From Aestuariispira ectoiniformans (GTDB lineage: Bacteria; Pseudomonadota; Alphaproteobacteria; UBA8366; Aestuariispiraceae), in the NCBI RefSeq assembly GCF_025136295.1, contig NZ_CP062788.1, forward strand, positions 3,551,588 through 3,615,587: a DNA stretch of 64,000 bases. The letters are read 5' to 3'. The notes below the pieces were generated by a model. It was not told where the DNA came from and did not search any database. It was given only the letters and a program-made list of their open reading frames with translations. Each line of letters starts with the position of its first letter. Positions within the stretch are counted from its first letter, which is position 1. The position numbers and the translations under genes are program-made. Shown piece after piece: positions 33,745-44,673 of this stretch.

Positions 33745-33770
33745 AAAAGGCGACCGAATGGCCGCCTTTT
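33745..33770 (-). terminator. Terminator after fumarase gene
   Basis: On the minus strand AAAAGGCG (33763-33770) pairs with CGCCTTTT (33745-33752) and continues in Ts (complement of the A-rich run near 33737-33748). It is 25 bases after the fumarase stop and ahead of the subtilase gene. Confidence 0.85.
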
Positions 33771-33794
33771 CGCATTGGAGGAGATCGCCCGGCC

Positions 33795-35414
33795 TTAGCC
33801 CAGCTTCAATTCCTTGAAGAAGTCGTTACCCTTGTTGTCGACAACGACAAAGGCCGGGAAGTTTTCCACTTCGATCTTGCGGATGGCTTCCATGCCCAGT
33901 TCTTCGAATTCGACCAGTTCGATGGATTTGATGCAGTCCTGTGCCAGACGCGCGGCCGGACCACCGATGGAGCCCAGATAGAAACCTCCATGTTTCTTAC
34001 AGGCGTCGCGGACCTGCGGGCTGCGGTTGCCTTTCGCCAGCATGACCATGGAACCGCCTGCGGCCTGGAATTCATCGACGAAACCATCCATACGACCGGC
34101 GGTCGTCGGGCCGAAGGAACCGGAGGCATAGCCGTCCGGGGTCTTGGCCGGGCCCGCATAATAGATCGGGTGGTTCTTGAAATAGTCCGGCAGCGGTTGG
34201 CCGCTGTCCAGGCGCTCGCGCAGTTTTCGGTGCGCGGCATCGCGGGCAACAATGATCGGGCCGGTCAGGCTGAGGCGAGTTTTCACCGGACATTTATCCA
34301 GGATTTCCAAGATCTTTTCCATCGGCTGGTTCAGGTCGACCTGAACCACTTCGCCTTCCAGATGATCATCGGTGACTTCCGGCAGATATTTGGCCGGATT
34401 GGTTTCCAACTCCTCCAGGAAGATGCCTTCCTTGGTGATCTTGCCCTTGGCCTGACGGTCGGCGGAACAGGAAACGCCAATGCCGATGGGCAGGCTCGCG
34501 CCGTGGCGCGGCAGGCGGATCACACGCACATCATGGCAGAAATATTTGCCGCCGAATTGCGCACCGATGCCCATATTGCGGGTCAGGTCCTGAACGATGG
34601 CTTCCATTTCCAGGTCACGGAAGGCCTGGCCCTTGTCACCACCTTCTGTCGGCAGATTGTCCAGATAGCGGCAGCTCGCCAGTTTCACCGTTTTCAGGTT
34701 CAATTCCGCGCTGGTACCGCCGATGACAATTGCCAGATGGTAGGGCGGGCAGGCCGCCGTGCCCAGCGTGCGGATTTTCTCATCCAGGAACTGGACCATA
34801 CGCTCTTTTTCCAGCAGCGACGGTGTTGCCTGATGCAGATAGGTCTTGTTGGCCGACCCGCCGCCCTTGGCGACGAAGAGGAATTTATAGGCATCCTCGC
34901 CTTCGGCATAGAGGTCGATCTGCGCCGGCAGGTTGTTGCGGGTGTTGGTTTCCTCGAACATGGAAACCGGAGAGACCTGGCTGTAACGCAGGTTCTTCTT
35001 CTCATAGGCGTCCAGCACGCCCTGACCCAGCGCCGTCTGGTCCGTACCGTCGGTCCAGACCTTCCGGCCCTTCTTGCCCATGATGATCGCGGTGCCGGTA
35101 TCCTGGCACATGGGCAACACGCCGCCTGCGGCGATATTGGCGTTTTTCAGCAGGTCCAGCGCCACGAAATGATCATTGGGGGAGGCATCCTCGTCATCCA
35201 GGATGTTGCGCAACTGCTGCAAATGACCCGGGCGAAGGAGATGGTTAATGTCCATAAATGCCTGTTCGCACAACAGACGCAGCCCTTCCGGATCGACCTT
35301 CAGGATTTCCTGGCCGTCGAACTGTGTGGTGGAAACATAATCACCCGTCAGCTTGCGATAGGGTGTGTCGTCTTCGCCCAACGGAAACAATCCGTCTTCC
35401 GGTTTTGCAGTCAT
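33795..35414 (-). CDS. fumA: Class I (iron-sulfur) fumarate hydratase
   Basis: 539 residues, the size of E. coli FumA/FumB with fused alpha and beta parts. It interconverts fumarate and malate in the citric acid cycle. The three 4Fe-4S cluster cysteines are placed at Cys103 ('PMCQDTGTA'), Cys222 ('[14 protein letters not shown]') and Cys316 ('GVSCSADRQ'). The C-terminal beta domain has '[20 protein letters not shown]' and '[17 protein letters not shown]'. The oxygen-labile cluster contrasts with class II FumC; no fumC is in this window. Monocistronic with its own terminator. Confidence 0.96.
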   Translation of the reverse strand: MTAKPEDGLFPLGEDDTPYRKLTGDYVSTTQFDGQEILKVDPEGLRLLCEQAFMDINHLLRPGHLQQLRNILDDEDASPNDHFVALDLLKNANIAAGGVLPMCQDTGTAIIMGKKGRKVWTDGTDQTALGQGVLDAYEKKNLRYSQVSPVSMFEETNTRNNLPAQIDLYAEGEDAYKFLFVAKGGGSANKTYLHQATPSLLEKERMVQFLDEKIRTLGTAACPPYHLAIVIGGTSAELNLKTVKLASCRYLDNLPTEGGDKGQAFRDLEMEAIVQDLTRNMGIGAQFGGKYFCHDVRVIRLPRHGASLPIGIGVSCSADRQAKGKITKEGIFLEELETNPAKYLPEVTDDHLEGEVVQVDLNQPMEKILEILDKCPVKTRLSLTGPIIVARDAAHRKLRERLDSGQPLPDYFKNHPIYYAGPAKTPDGYASGSFGPTTAGRMDGFVDEFQAAGGSMVMLAKGNRSPQVRDACKKHGGFYLGSIGGPAARLAQDCIKSIELVEFEELGMEAIRKIEVENFPAFVVVDNKGNDFFKELKLG

Positions 35415-35448
35415 GATATCCCCTGCATTTATCTATTAGTACAATAGC

Positions 35449-35481
35449 AAAAAAGGCCGCGGCCCCTGTGGCGGACGCGGC
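35449..35481 (-). terminator. Probable terminator after sspB
   Basis: On the minus strand GCCGCG (complement of 35476-35481) can pair with CGCGGC (complement of 35456-35461) across 14 bases, followed by CC and six Ts. It lies about 40 bases after the sspB stop. Confidence 0.55.
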
Positions 35482-35518
35482 GAGAAAAAGACCGGTCTGG
35501 CCCGTCCTGATCGAATTT

Positions 35519-36043
35519 TTATTTTTTACGGAAGGTATCCAGAGCCACGACGTTGTCGCCGTCGCCTTTCGGCTCGTCATCGCCATCGGCAATGATCTCA
35601 GCGTCCTGGGAGGCGTCGTCCTGACCCGGATCGGGGGCTGCTTCCATCTGATCGGCCCCAAAGCTCTCATCATTGGGATCAACGTGGAACTGCAGACCGA
35701 AATTGACTGAGGGATCGGCAAAGGTGATCAGCGCGTCAAAAGGAATACGCAGATGTTCCAGCTTCTGGTTAAAGCTGAGGTCCACCTGAAAACCTTCCGC
35801 GTCGGCATTCAAGCCCCAGAACTGGTGCTGAAGCACGATGGTCATTTCTTCAGGATAGCGTTCCCGCAGGCGGTTCGGCACAACGACATCGGGATGGTCG
35901 GTGCGAAAAGTGATGTAGAAATGATGGTCACCAGGCAGTCCGTCTTCCCCAGCTTTCTCAAGGGCCTGACGCACCACAGAGCGCATCGCGGTTTCTACCA
36001 TTTCGTTATAGCCAAGCAGATCTTCGGTCATCCCGTTCGTCAT
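35519..36043 (-). CDS. sspB: SspB-type ClpXP adaptor for SsrA-tagged proteins
   Basis: 174 residues. SspB holds SsrA-tagged polypeptides and tethers them to ClpX for degradation. The substrate-binding domain spans about 12-135 ('HHFYITFRTDHPDVVVPNRL', 'EMTIVLQHQFWGLNADAEGFQVDLSFN'), followed by an acidic flexible linker and a C-terminal ClpX-binding motif 'NVVALDTFRKK'. This is the alphaproteobacterial form. It lies 174 bases downstream of the tmRNA gene on the same strand, so a tag-encoding RNA and the tag-reading adaptor are neighbours. The ATG at 36043 is the likely start; 'MTEDLLGYNE' four codons later is an alternative. Confidence 0.9.
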   Translation of the reverse strand: MTNGMTEDLLGYNEMVETAMRSVVRQALEKAGEDGLPGDHHFYITFRTDHPDVVVPNRLRERYPEEMTIVLQHQFWGLNADAEGFQVDLSFNQKLEHLRIPFDALITFADPSVNFGLQFHVDPNDESFGADQMEAAPDPGQDDASQDAEIIADGDDEPKGDGDNVVALDTFRKK

Positions 36044-36217
36044 TTCCCGCAGTGAAGCCGTCGTCTTCCGGCGTTTGTCCTGTTGTCTCCTGTTGGGTTA
36101 TCAGAAACCCACCTGCATCGCAACTCACCAGTAGGGTAAAAGAAAACCCTTAAGAATTAGTGGACGCCATCACACGTCGGCGATGAAAGATCATTTTCTA
36201 CTTTTCAGAGGTAAGAG

Positions 36218-36542
36218 ATGGGGGATTCTGTTGCTAGGAACCCCCGGACCCCACCTAAATAAGGATGACTTATCTAGGAATTCTGAAGCGCTACTGAGAC
36301 TGCTTTACGCAGCGACAGCAACCATCTCTTCATTATCATTGGCATTTAATAGCCGTGGCCCGATAACGGCGGTACCATGCCGAGCGCAGACTAAACCTTT
36401 ACCACGCACGTCGATCCTGATTCGCCCCCACGGATCAGCGGAAACCGCCGATTTTATGGTGGAGGCGCCGGGTACTGCCCCCGGGTCCGTAACGCTTATT
36501 TCGAAAAGCCCTTTAGCGCCATAACCGGCAAAGCCGGTACCC
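36218..36542 (-). ncRNA. ssrA: Transfer-messenger RNA, circularly permuted two-piece form
   Basis: Rescues stalled ribosomes. The permuted order on the minus strand is: acceptor piece (about 36542-36457) ending in CGCCTCC-A-CCA; a 27-base intervening spacer (36430-36456); then the coding piece from 36429, starting GGGGGCGAATCAGGATCGAC. The seven-base acceptor stem GGGGGCG/CGCCTCC closes with one G-U. The tag frame starts at GCC 36343 and reads ANDNEEMVAVAA then TAA (36305-36307), ending in the AA needed for ClpXP. A GGGGG/CCCCC-based hairpin (36218-36245) closes the coding piece. A TTTGCC-type hairpin (ACCGGC/GCCGGT, 36521-36539) opens the precursor. Permuted tmRNA is a hallmark of alphaproteobacteria. 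End points are approximate to a few bases. Confidence 0.93.
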
Positions 36543-36544
36543 TC

Positions 36545-36573
36545 TATATAAGCATTCAAAGGCGACCTGAAAA
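36545..36573 (-). promoter_or_regulatory. Candidate ssrA promoter
   Basis: On the minus strand TTTTCA (-35-like, complement of 36568-36573), a 17-base spacer, and TATATA (-10-like, complement of 36545-36550), placing transcription start near 36538, at the precursor's first hairpin. The elements are imperfect but spacing is ideal. Confidence 0.45.
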
Positions 36574-36606
36574 GAGCCTGATCGCATATAGGACCATATC
36601 ATTCCA

Positions 36607-38454
36607 TCAATCGTCCGCAGCCGCCAAAAGGGAGGCCCCCATCCGATCGTTCTCCGCGTGAAGGGATATGACGCCGGGTAACCGGATTGTGGCTTTCGTG
36701 CCGAGACCATAGACACTGTCCAACTCAAAACTGCCGCCATGCAGTTCCGCCAGGGCCTTGACCAATGGCAGGCCGAGGCCGGTGCCCTCCCTGATTTCGC
36801 CATCCTGCAGTTCAACCCGGCCAAAGGGTTTCAAGACCGCCTCGATATCTGCCGGTTCGATGCCGATCCCGGTGTCGGTCACAGCAATGGCCACACCATC
36901 CGCACCATCCCTTTCAACGCTGACGGTCACATCACCTTTCGGCGGCGTGAATTTGATCGCATTGGACAGAAGGTTCAGCAACATCTGTTTCATCTTGCGC
37001 CGGTCGGCATTGATCAAAAGGCTGTCGCCGGGACAGTCCAATTTCAGGGAAACTCCGGCATTCATCGCCTGTTGGCGCACCATCTGCACACAGCGGCCTG
37101 TCACCTCAATAAGGTCAAAAAGGTCCATTTCCAAAATCTCATGCCCCGCTTCGACTTTCGACAGGTCGAGGATATCGTTGATCAGAGTGAGCATAAGAGT
37201 ACCACTCTGGTGAATGTCTTCGGCATATTCCTGATAACGGTCGTCATCCGGACCGAACATCTGTTCCTTGATCAATTCAGAAAACCCTAGGATCGCATTC
37301 AAGGGTGTCCTGATCTCATGGCTCATATTCGCCAGGAACTTGGACTTGAAACGGTCGGCCTTTTCGGCCTCCCGACGCAACCGCATCTCCTTTTTCGCGG
37401 CCTTCTCCATGGTTTCCACCATTTCGTTGAAAGCCCCTTGCAGTTCGACCAGTTCCCTGGCGGTCAACCGGTGATTAAGGGCTACCCGCGTTCCCTTCTC
37501 CCCCTTTCGAAGCCTGGCCGTCGCCTCAACAAAACGGGAAATTGGCCGGGAGACAAATGCCGACAACAGCCAGCTTGCGATCAGAGCCACAAGCGTCCCA
37601 CCGGCAATAATGACCATCGTATAATCGCGGACGGACTGTGCCTCAGCCTCCAGATCGCTAAAAGGCTGGGGGATCATCACGCCCCATCCGGCGCCAGGGA
37701 CAACCGTATAGCCAGCGATCATATCCTGTTTCACCGCGGGAGAGTAAAAGCGCGCAACGCCTGTTTTGCCCTCAATCATCCGACGCACGGGTTCCAGTTG
37801 GGAGATGTCACGACGGCTCTGCCGCCATTCCGGCAGTGGATGCGCCATGATCCGGCCATTCTGGTCAACGATGGCTGCATGACCGCCCCGCCCGAAGGAA
37901 ATGGTCTTGGCCAGCGCCACGAAATAATCCGTAGAAACAACACCCACCGCGATTTCAGAACCAAAGCGCTGTAGCAGAAACAGGGCGGAATTACCGTCCG
38001 GCGCGGGAAGCACGCCAGTCATGACCACATGGCCCTCTTCCGCCAGACTGTTAAAAAGCTGCCGTTTATCCTCCGGAACCGCATCGGGGCAATGGTAACC
38101 GTCGGGCGACAGGCTATTGAGAACTTTGCCACTGTGGCTGTCGATAACGCAAAGATGCTGAAAATTCAGCCCGTCCAGCAATTGCTCACCATTATGAAGT
38201 TTTGCGCCCGCGATTGCATTACCGGCCAAAAAGGAAAATGTGCTCAGAATATCCCTGTGATAGCGATCAAGCGCCGCGCCGAGATTCCGCGCCAGCAGAA
38301 GATGCCGCTCCGATACTTCCTCGACGGCATTATCCAACGCCTGCGACTGCGGCCAGACCCCGAATAGGATGATTGGAATGACGGAAACGGTGGCGACAAC
38401 GGCAAAAATCAACACACGCAGACTTACCATCGACAAAGACCTTCCTTCTGCCAT
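36607..38454 (-). CDS. Membrane sensor histidine kinase with dCache-like sensor
   Basis: 615 residues. Membrane spans at about 11-33 and 279-301 bracket a 245-residue periplasmic double-Cache-like sensor. A HAMP domain (about 302-354) follows, then a coiled coil, then HisKA with phospho-accepting His379 ('FLANMSHEIRTPLNAILGF'), then the HATPase domain with 'LLSNAIKFTP' (N box), 'DTGIGIE' (G1) and 'GTGLGLPL' (G2). There is no receiver domain and no adjacent response regulator, so its partner is elsewhere. The signal is unknown; Cache sensors usually bind small organic ligands. It is transcribed away from thyA. Confidence 0.9.
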   Translation of the reverse strand: MAEGRSLSMVSLRVLIFAVVATVSVIPIILFGVWPQSQALDNAVEEVSERHLLLARNLGAALDRYHRDILSTFSFLAGNAIAGAKLHNGEQLLDGLNFQHLCVIDSHSGKVLNSLSPDGYHCPDAVPEDKRQLFNSLAEEGHVVMTGVLPAPDGNSALFLLQRFGSEIAVGVVSTDYFVALAKTISFGRGGHAAIVDQNGRIMAHPLPEWRQSRRDISQLEPVRRMIEGKTGVARFYSPAVKQDMIAGYTVVPGAGWGVMIPQPFSDLEAEAQSVRDYTMVIIAGGTLVALIASWLLSAFVSRPISRFVEATARLRKGEKGTRVALNHRLTARELVELQGAFNEMVETMEKAAKKEMRLRREAEKADRFKSKFLANMSHEIRTPLNAILGFSELIKEQMFGPDDDRYQEYAEDIHQSGTLMLTLINDILDLSKVEAGHEILEMDLFDLIEVTGRCVQMVRQQAMNAGVSLKLDCPGDSLLINADRRKMKQMLLNLLSNAIKFTPPKGDVTVSVERDGADGVAIAVTDTGIGIEPADIEAVLKPFGRVELQDGEIREGTGLGLPLVKALAELHGGSFELDSVYGLGTKATIRLPGVISLHAENDRMGASLLAAADD

Positions 38455-38683
38455 CTGCGTCCCCCCGGGACATCAGCGGCAGTGCCGACTTTTCTTATTT
38501 GGCGGACCGTACCCCACAGCCCGCTCCTGCGCCCTCTTGGTGTCATTATAGGCGTCGCATTCTTCAAATGAAAAGCTCATATTTATTGGGGTTTCTGCGC
38601 GGGCGGATTGAAACAATCCGGGCATTGGCCTGACGGGAATCACTGTATAAAAGAGAGGACAGTTTTCATCGGAGAGGCCCGTC

Positions 38684-39478
38684 ATGCAGCAATATCTCGA
38701 CTTCCTGCGTCATGTCCGCGACCACGGCAGCGACCGAGGCGATCGCACCGGCACCGGCACGCGCAGCGTCTTCGGTTACCAGATGCGTTTCGACCTCTCT
38801 CAGGGCTTTCCGGTGCTGACCACCAAAAAGCTGCACCTGCGGTCCATCATCCACGAACTGCTCTGGTTCCTGGCGGGCGACACCAATATCAAATATCTCA
38901 AGGATAACGGGGTTCGCATCTGGGACGAATGGGCCGACGAGGACGGAAATCTGGGGCCGGTCTATGGTCATCAGTGGCGCTCCTGGCCGACGCCGGACGG
39001 GCGGACTGTGGACCAGATCGGCCAGCTTCTGGACCAGATCAGAAACTCGCCGGAATCACGCCGCCTGATCGTCAGCGCCTGGAATGTGGCCGATGTGGAC
39101 AAGATGGCCCTGCCGCCCTGCCACTGCCTGTTCCAATTCTATGTGGCCGACGGCAAACTGAGCTGCCAGCTTTACCAGCGCAGCGCCGACCTGTTCCTGG
39201 GCGTACCCTTCAATATCGCCTCCTATGCCCTGTTGACCATGATGGTGGCCCAGGTCACGGGTCTGCAGCCCGGCGACTTTGTCCATAGCTTTGGCGATGC
39301 CCATATCTATCACAATCACTTTGACCAGGTGGACGAACAGTTGACGCGCAAACCGCGCAGCCTGCCGACCCTGGCAATCAATCCGGATGTGAACGACCTG
39401 CTTGCCTTCCGCTTTGAAGACTTTGAATTGAAGGACTACGACCCGCTGCCGCATATCTCCGCACCGGTCGCCGTCTAA
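38684..39478 (+). CDS. thyA: Thymidylate synthase
   Basis: 264 residues, the same length as E. coli ThyA. It methylates dUMP to dTMP using methylene-tetrahydrofolate. Catalytic Cys lies in '[13 protein letters not shown]'; the folate- and nucleotide-binding blocks '[19 protein letters not shown]', 'YGHQWRSW', '[20 protein letters not shown]' and '[11 protein letters not shown]' are complete. The ATG follows GGAGAGG. It is followed 13 bases later by folA, which recycles the dihydrofolate it produces. Confidence 0.97.
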   Translation: MQQYLDFLRHVRDHGSDRGDRTGTGTRSVFGYQMRFDLSQGFPVLTTKKLHLRSIIHELLWFLAGDTNIKYLKDNGVRIWDEWADEDGNLGPVYGHQWRSWPTPDGRTVDQIGQLLDQIRNSPESRRLIVSAWNVADVDKMALPPCHCLFQFYVADGKLSCQLYQRSADLFLGVPFNIASYALLTMMVAQVTGLQPGDFVHSFGDAHIYHNHFDQVDEQLTRKPRSLPTLAINPDVNDLLAFRFEDFELKDYDPLPHISAPVAV

Positions 39479-39491
39479 CGAAGGATTTGTA

Positions 39492-40007
39492 ATGCATATC
39501 AGTCTGATCGTGGCCATGGGCCGCAATAACGTCATCGGCGTTGAGGGCGGTCTGCCCTGGCACATCCCGGGCGACCTGAAATTCTTCAAGGCACAGACCC
39601 TAGGCAAGCCCATTGTCATGGGCCGCAAGACCTTCGAATCCATTGGCCGTCCGCTGCCGGGCCGCCCCAATATCGTCATCACCCGCCAGGAAGGCTATGC
39701 CCCCGAAGGTGTTGAAGTGGTTTCCACCCTGCGCGATGCACTGCGCCTCGGCACGGAACATGCGGAACGCCTGGGCAAGGATGAGGTGATGATCGTAGGC
39801 GGCGCGCAGATCTATGCCGCCAGCCTTGAACGGGCCGATCGCCTCTATATTACCGAGGTGGACGCCGCCCCGGAAGGTGACGCCTATTTCCCGAAGGTGG
39901 ACAAGGCCGCCTGGCGCGAATCCTTCCGCGAAGACCATGCCGCAGAAGGTGACATTCCCGCCTATTCCTTCCTTATTTTGGACCGACCGTCTGTCGAGTT
40001 GAATTAA
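39492..40007 (+). CDS. folA: Dihydrofolate reductase
   Basis: 171 residues. It reduces dihydrofolate to tetrahydrofolate with NADPH. Motifs: 'ISLIVAMGRNNVIGVEGGLPWHIPGDLKFFK', abbreviated here by its core 'GGLPWHIPGDL', 'IVMGRKTFESIGRPLPGR' and 'VMIVGGAQIYA'. It is linked to thyA by a 13-base gap with AAGGATTTGTA as ribosome site, so the two enzymes form a dTMP-cycle operon. A short GC-rich palindrome at 40057-40070 after the gene may help end the transcript. Confidence 0.96.
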   Translation: MHISLIVAMGRNNVIGVEGGLPWHIPGDLKFFKAQTLGKPIVMGRKTFESIGRPLPGRPNIVITRQEGYAPEGVEVVSTLRDALRLGTEHAERLGKDEVMIVGGAQIYAASLERADRLYITEVDAAPEGDAYFPKVDKAAWRESFREDHAAEGDIPAYSFLILDRPSVELN

Positions 40008-40033
40008 GCATCGAGTTCCCCCTTGCGATTTGA

Positions 40034-41077
<1,044 letters not shown>

Positions 41078-41226
41078 ATCGGTTGCCGGCACCTCGCTCG
41101 GCATAATAATACCGCGCTATCAACCACTTACAGGAAGCTGTTGTTTCCCGATCAGCCTTCGCGTAGCATGGCTCGCGTGGGTTACCTGTGTGTATCTTTT
41201 CATACCACGAGGTTGGGAGATTTACC

Positions 41227-41718
41227 GTGTTCGGCTCTACGCCCAAGGATAATCCTTCGCCGCAGACGAAGGAAGAGTCAGTCATTGCCAGGGGGTTATC
41301 GTTGACCGGGGAAATTACCGGCAGCGGGATCGTCCGCTTGGACGGTAAATTCGAAGGCAGCATTTCCTGTAACGAACTGATCATCGGCAAGGATGGTGAG
41401 CTTGAAGGAACGGTCCAGGCCGATACGGTCCTGATCCATGGACAACTGTCCGGTGAAATCCGGGCAACATCCGTGACCTTGAGCAAAACCGCCCGCGTCA
41501 CCGGCAACGTCTATCACGAAGTGCTTGAGGTGAAGGCGGGTGCGACCATTGAAGGTCACTATAGCCGCACCAAACCGGAAAAGGCGGATATCAGCGCCAG
41601 ACTTGTGGCCCATCAGGGTGCGAAATCACAGGGCGCATCCCGCAAGCCAGCCCTGCATGTGGCCGACCAGAAACAGGACACAGGCCCTGTCACGACAAGC
41701 GTACAGCCCGCGGAATAA
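41227..41718 (+). CDS. Bactofilin (polymer-forming cytoskeletal protein)
   Basis: 163 residues from GTG 41227 (GGGAGA six bases upstream). A short N-terminal basic/polar segment is followed by the right-handed beta-helical core at about 20-115: hexapeptide-like turns 'LSLTGEITGSGIVRLDGKFEGSI', 'LIIGKDGELEGTVQADTVLIHGQ' and 'ARVTGNVYHEVLEVKAGATIEG', read in pieces. It ends with a flexible Lys/Gln-rich tail. Bactofilins form nucleotide-free filaments that guide cell-wall synthesis, stalk growth or chromosome positioning. No M23 peptidase is adjacent, although M23-bactofilin pairs are common; the M23 gene here is 19 kb away. Confidence 0.9.
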   Translation: MFGSTPKDNPSPQTKEESVIARGLSLTGEITGSGIVRLDGKFEGSISCNELIIGKDGELEGTVQADTVLIHGQLSGEIRATSVTLSKTARVTGNVYHEVLEVKAGATIEGHYSRTKPEKADISARLVAHQGAKSQGASRKPALHVADQKQDTGPVTTSVQPAE

Positions 41719-41757
41719 CGACCGGGCGGGCCATGGGCCGTTCTCGCGAAAGCACAA

Positions 41758-41786
41758 TTGCATTTACCCTTCATCCCGACTATCTA
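41758..41786 (+). promoter_or_regulatory. rnpB promoter
   Basis: TTGCAT (41758-41763), a 17-base spacer, then TATCTA (41781-41786), placing the start near 41792, where the P1 helix begins. Good sigma-70-type match. Confidence 0.7.
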
Positions 41787-41791
41787 AGGGG

Positions 41792-42184
<393 letters not shown>

Positions 42185-42190
42185 TTTCCA

Positions 42191-43720
42191 CTAATCAGCA
42201 ACCTGCCGCACCGCATGCTGTGGCTTTTCCATCCAGGCGGCGATCCCCGCACAGATCAGCAACAGGACGGCACAGGCCTGCATGGCCCGCTCGTAGCCAT
42301 ACATATAGGCTCCGTCGATGGCTTGCCGGGCCGAGGCCTGCTCGACAGCAGTCAGGCCATCGGGGACCGGCGTTTCGGCAAGCTTCGCCGAATGGGCCGC
42401 CATTTCCATCAATGCCGCCTCGGGCAACATCAACACGGCCAGCGCGGCTTCGAACTGTTCCCGGAAGACAACCGCCAGGACAAGCCCCAACCCGGCCACG
42501 GCCAATAACATGCCGACACGGCACAGGGCATAATTCAGACCGGACGCCATGCCGCTGAGTTCCTCACCCACCGCATTGATCGCCAATGTGGTAATCGGTG
42601 TAATCGACATCCCGACCCCGATCGATATGAGCACAAGGCCGGGGAACAGGATCGACCAATAGGAAGAAGCAACCTCATATTGGCTGATAACGGCGAAACC
42701 GATTGCCGCCAGCACGCAACCGACGCGCAGGAGATTACGGTTGCCGTATTTCTTCACCATTGCCCCGGATTCCCGCGACATGATCGATATCCCGATGGAA
42801 ATAGGCAGGATGCGAAGCGCGGAATTAAGCGGATGCATCCCTTCAACCTGGATCAGCATGAAGGGCAGGAAAAACAAGCCGCCCTGAAAAGCCCCATAGA
42901 ATAAAAGGGTCAGCAGGCTGACACCGCTGAAAAGGCGCATCCGGAACAGCCCCAGCGGAACCATCGGATTGTCCACCTTCGTCTCGATCCTGAGGAACAG
43001 GAGGAACGACAGGACGGCGACAACGAAACTTGCCACAACATCGGCCTGCCAACCGGAATGAGAGCCCTCCAGCAACCCATAGGTCAGGCCGCCCAGGGTC
43101 AGCGTTGTCATCAAAGCACCGCCCCAGTCGAGACGCCCCTGTCTGTCTTCGCGCTCCTTATCCGCGGCGACGCCGGTCAGGGCCAGCAAAAAGGCAATCA
43201 GGCATAGGGGTAGGTTCACAAAGAATATCCAGTGCCACGTCAGATACTGAACAGCGACCCCGCCGGTCGGCGGACCAAACACAACCAGCACAGACATCAA
43301 TGCCACCCAGCGTCCGGTCGCCGCATGCCGTTCATCCGGCGGAAAACTGGCGTTCAGCAGGCTGAGGCTGGTCGGAAAAAGAACAGCCGCGGCGACGCCT
43401 TGGAACGCGCGGGCGACAATCAACTGGAACGCATCTGCCGATATGGCGCAGGCAAGGGACGCCAGGGCAAAGGCCAGAACCCCACCCAGAAAAACGCGCC
43501 GCCTGCCGAAACGATCACCGACCACACCACCAAGCAGCATCAAAGCACATTGAAAAAGCAGATAGCCTTCCATGATCCAGAAGGAATCGGCCGCGTCCGC
43601 TCCCAATTTGGCCTGCATCACAGGCAGGGCGGTATTCACGGCAGTCGTATCCACCACGCCCATGCCAGACGCGAGGACCGTGGCAAGCATTACAAAACCC
43701 GGGCGTGTTTTTACTGTCAT
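42191..43720 (-). CDS. DHA2-family (14-helix) MFS drug exporter
   Basis: 509 residues from ATG 43720 (GGGGGA five bases upstream); the frame is open 54 codons further but that part is Cys/Pro-rich and improbable. Major-facilitator motif A 'GGVVGDRFGRRRVFLGG' and motif C 'FGPPTGGVAVQ' identify the EmrB/QacA-like DHA2 group, with about 14 helices. Probable proton-coupled export of drugs or metabolites. No membrane-fusion partner (emrA) or TetR regulator is adjacent, so it may work alone. It converges on rnpB with about seven bases between ends. The 280-base upstream gap is AT-rich on the side of the next gene and has a weak AATAC/GTATT inversion. Confidence 0.88.
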   Translation of the reverse strand: MTVKTRPGFVMLATVLASGMGVVDTTAVNTALPVMQAKLGADAADSFWIMEGYLLFQCALMLLGGVVGDRFGRRRVFLGGVLAFALASLACAISADAFQLIVARAFQGVAAAVLFPTSLSLLNASFPPDERHAATGRWVALMSVLVVFGPPTGGVAVQYLTWHWIFFVNLPLCLIAFLLALTGVAADKEREDRQGRLDWGGALMTTLTLGGLTYGLLEGSHSGWQADVVASFVVAVLSFLLFLRIETKVDNPMVPLGLFRMRLFSGVSLLTLLFYGAFQGGLFFLPFMLIQVEGMHPLNSALRILPISIGISIMSRESGAMVKKYGNRNLLRVGCVLAAIGFAVISQYEVASSYWSILFPGLVLISIGVGMSITPITTLAINAVGEELSGMASGLNYALCRVGMLLAVAGLGLVLAVVFREQFEAALAVLMLPEAALMEMAAHSAKLAETPVPDGLTAVEQASARQAIDGAYMYGYERAMQACAVLLLICAGIAAWMEKPQHAVRQVAD

Positions 43721-44000
43721 GAATATCCCCCTTCCCGCGTACTTTACCTTCGGCAAGGCAAATAACAAGAACCAGATACCGCAGATGAGCACGCAATCAT
43801 CTTTTGGATTAGGGTGGCAGCAGCACTGCTGTTCAAGCAGGCCCTCACGACTGATCGCGCCCTTCAACTTTGCTTTAAACATAAGAAAAGAGTGGAATAC
43901 TTAAATAACGAAGGTATTTAGTTACCTTTTATTAAAGGTTTTAGGGTATTTTATTTCTTAAAATTGCATTTAATCATAAAAATCTACTTTCGAGGGAGTC

Positions 44001-44630
44001 ATGAGATATAAACGTTATTTTACGAGCCTTGGCCGATTTTGGCTTCTCAGTCTTGTACCGTTTAGTATGCTCTTGTCAGGCGTCGCCGTCGCCCAGTCCG
44101 CCCCTCCGCCCAAGTCACTGATTGACGACAAGGCCATTGCCGATGTGAGGACATGGCTGGACAATCCGGTTGTCGCCATTTCACTGAACGCACAGAACAA
44201 GAAATACGCCACGATCTCGCAGTCGGAAGTGGATGAGTTGGACAAACAGTGGCGGGCTGAGCGCGAAAGTGACGACCAACCCTTGATCGCCGCTATCCTG
44301 AGCAGTCCCCTGTCCAACTATCTCACCCAGATCCAGGCAGCCTCCGGCGGCCTGTGGACGGAAATATTCGTCATGGATGCCAAGGGGCTGAATGTCGGAC
44401 AGAGTTCGATTACATCGGATTTCTGGCAGGGCGACGAAGCCAAATTCCAGAAAACTTTCATGCAGGGAAGCGATGCCGTCTTTGTTGATGACCCGGAATT
44501 CAACGAAGACAGCAAGACCTGGCGCGCCCAGTTGAATTTTACCCTGACTGACTCGTCCGGAAAGCCGGTCGGCGCCGTTACCGTCGAATATAACCTGACG
44601 GAACTGGAACGGCGTAAGTCCGCGTCTTAA
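44001..44630 (+). CDS. Periplasmic PDC/Cache-like sensor protein
   Basis: 209 residues with a clear signal peptide (cleavage after 'GVAVA'). The mature part starts with two helices and ends in a single PDC/Cache-type alpha/beta module ('[20 protein letters not shown]', '[14 protein letters not shown]', '[12 protein letters not shown]', '[16 protein letters not shown]'). No membrane anchor or catalytic domain. It stands 43 bases ahead of a chemoreceptor gene on the same strand. The likely role is a ligand-binding accessory that reports to that receptor; its ligand is unknown. The ATG follows GAGGGAG. Confidence 0.78.
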   Translation: MRYKRYFTSLGRFWLLSLVPFSMLLSGVAVAQSAPPPKSLIDDKAIADVRTWLDNPVVAISLNAQNKKYATISQSEVDELDKQWRAERESDDQPLIAAILSSPLSNYLTQIQAASGGLWTEIFVMDAKGLNVGQSSITSDFWQGDEAKFQKTFMQGSDAVFVDDPEFNEDSKTWRAQLNFTLTDSSGKPVGAVTVEYNLTELERRKSAS

Positions 44631-44673
44631 CCACAAGAAAAAACAACACCGCCGCTGGTATTGGGAGGCAACG

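Noticed and set aside
33402-35447. 681-codon open frame antisense to the fumarase gene
   Set aside because: Same explanation: fumarase is unmistakable on the minus strand, and the opposite frame has no family features.
38476-38580. 35-codon frame (MSFSFEECDAYND...) between the sensor kinase and thyA
   Set aside because: No Shine-Dalgarno and no recognisable features; too short to support.
43721-43882. 54-codon N-terminal extension of the MFS gene
   Set aside because: Cys/Pro-rich and not MFS-like; the ATG at 43720 has a strong ribosome site.
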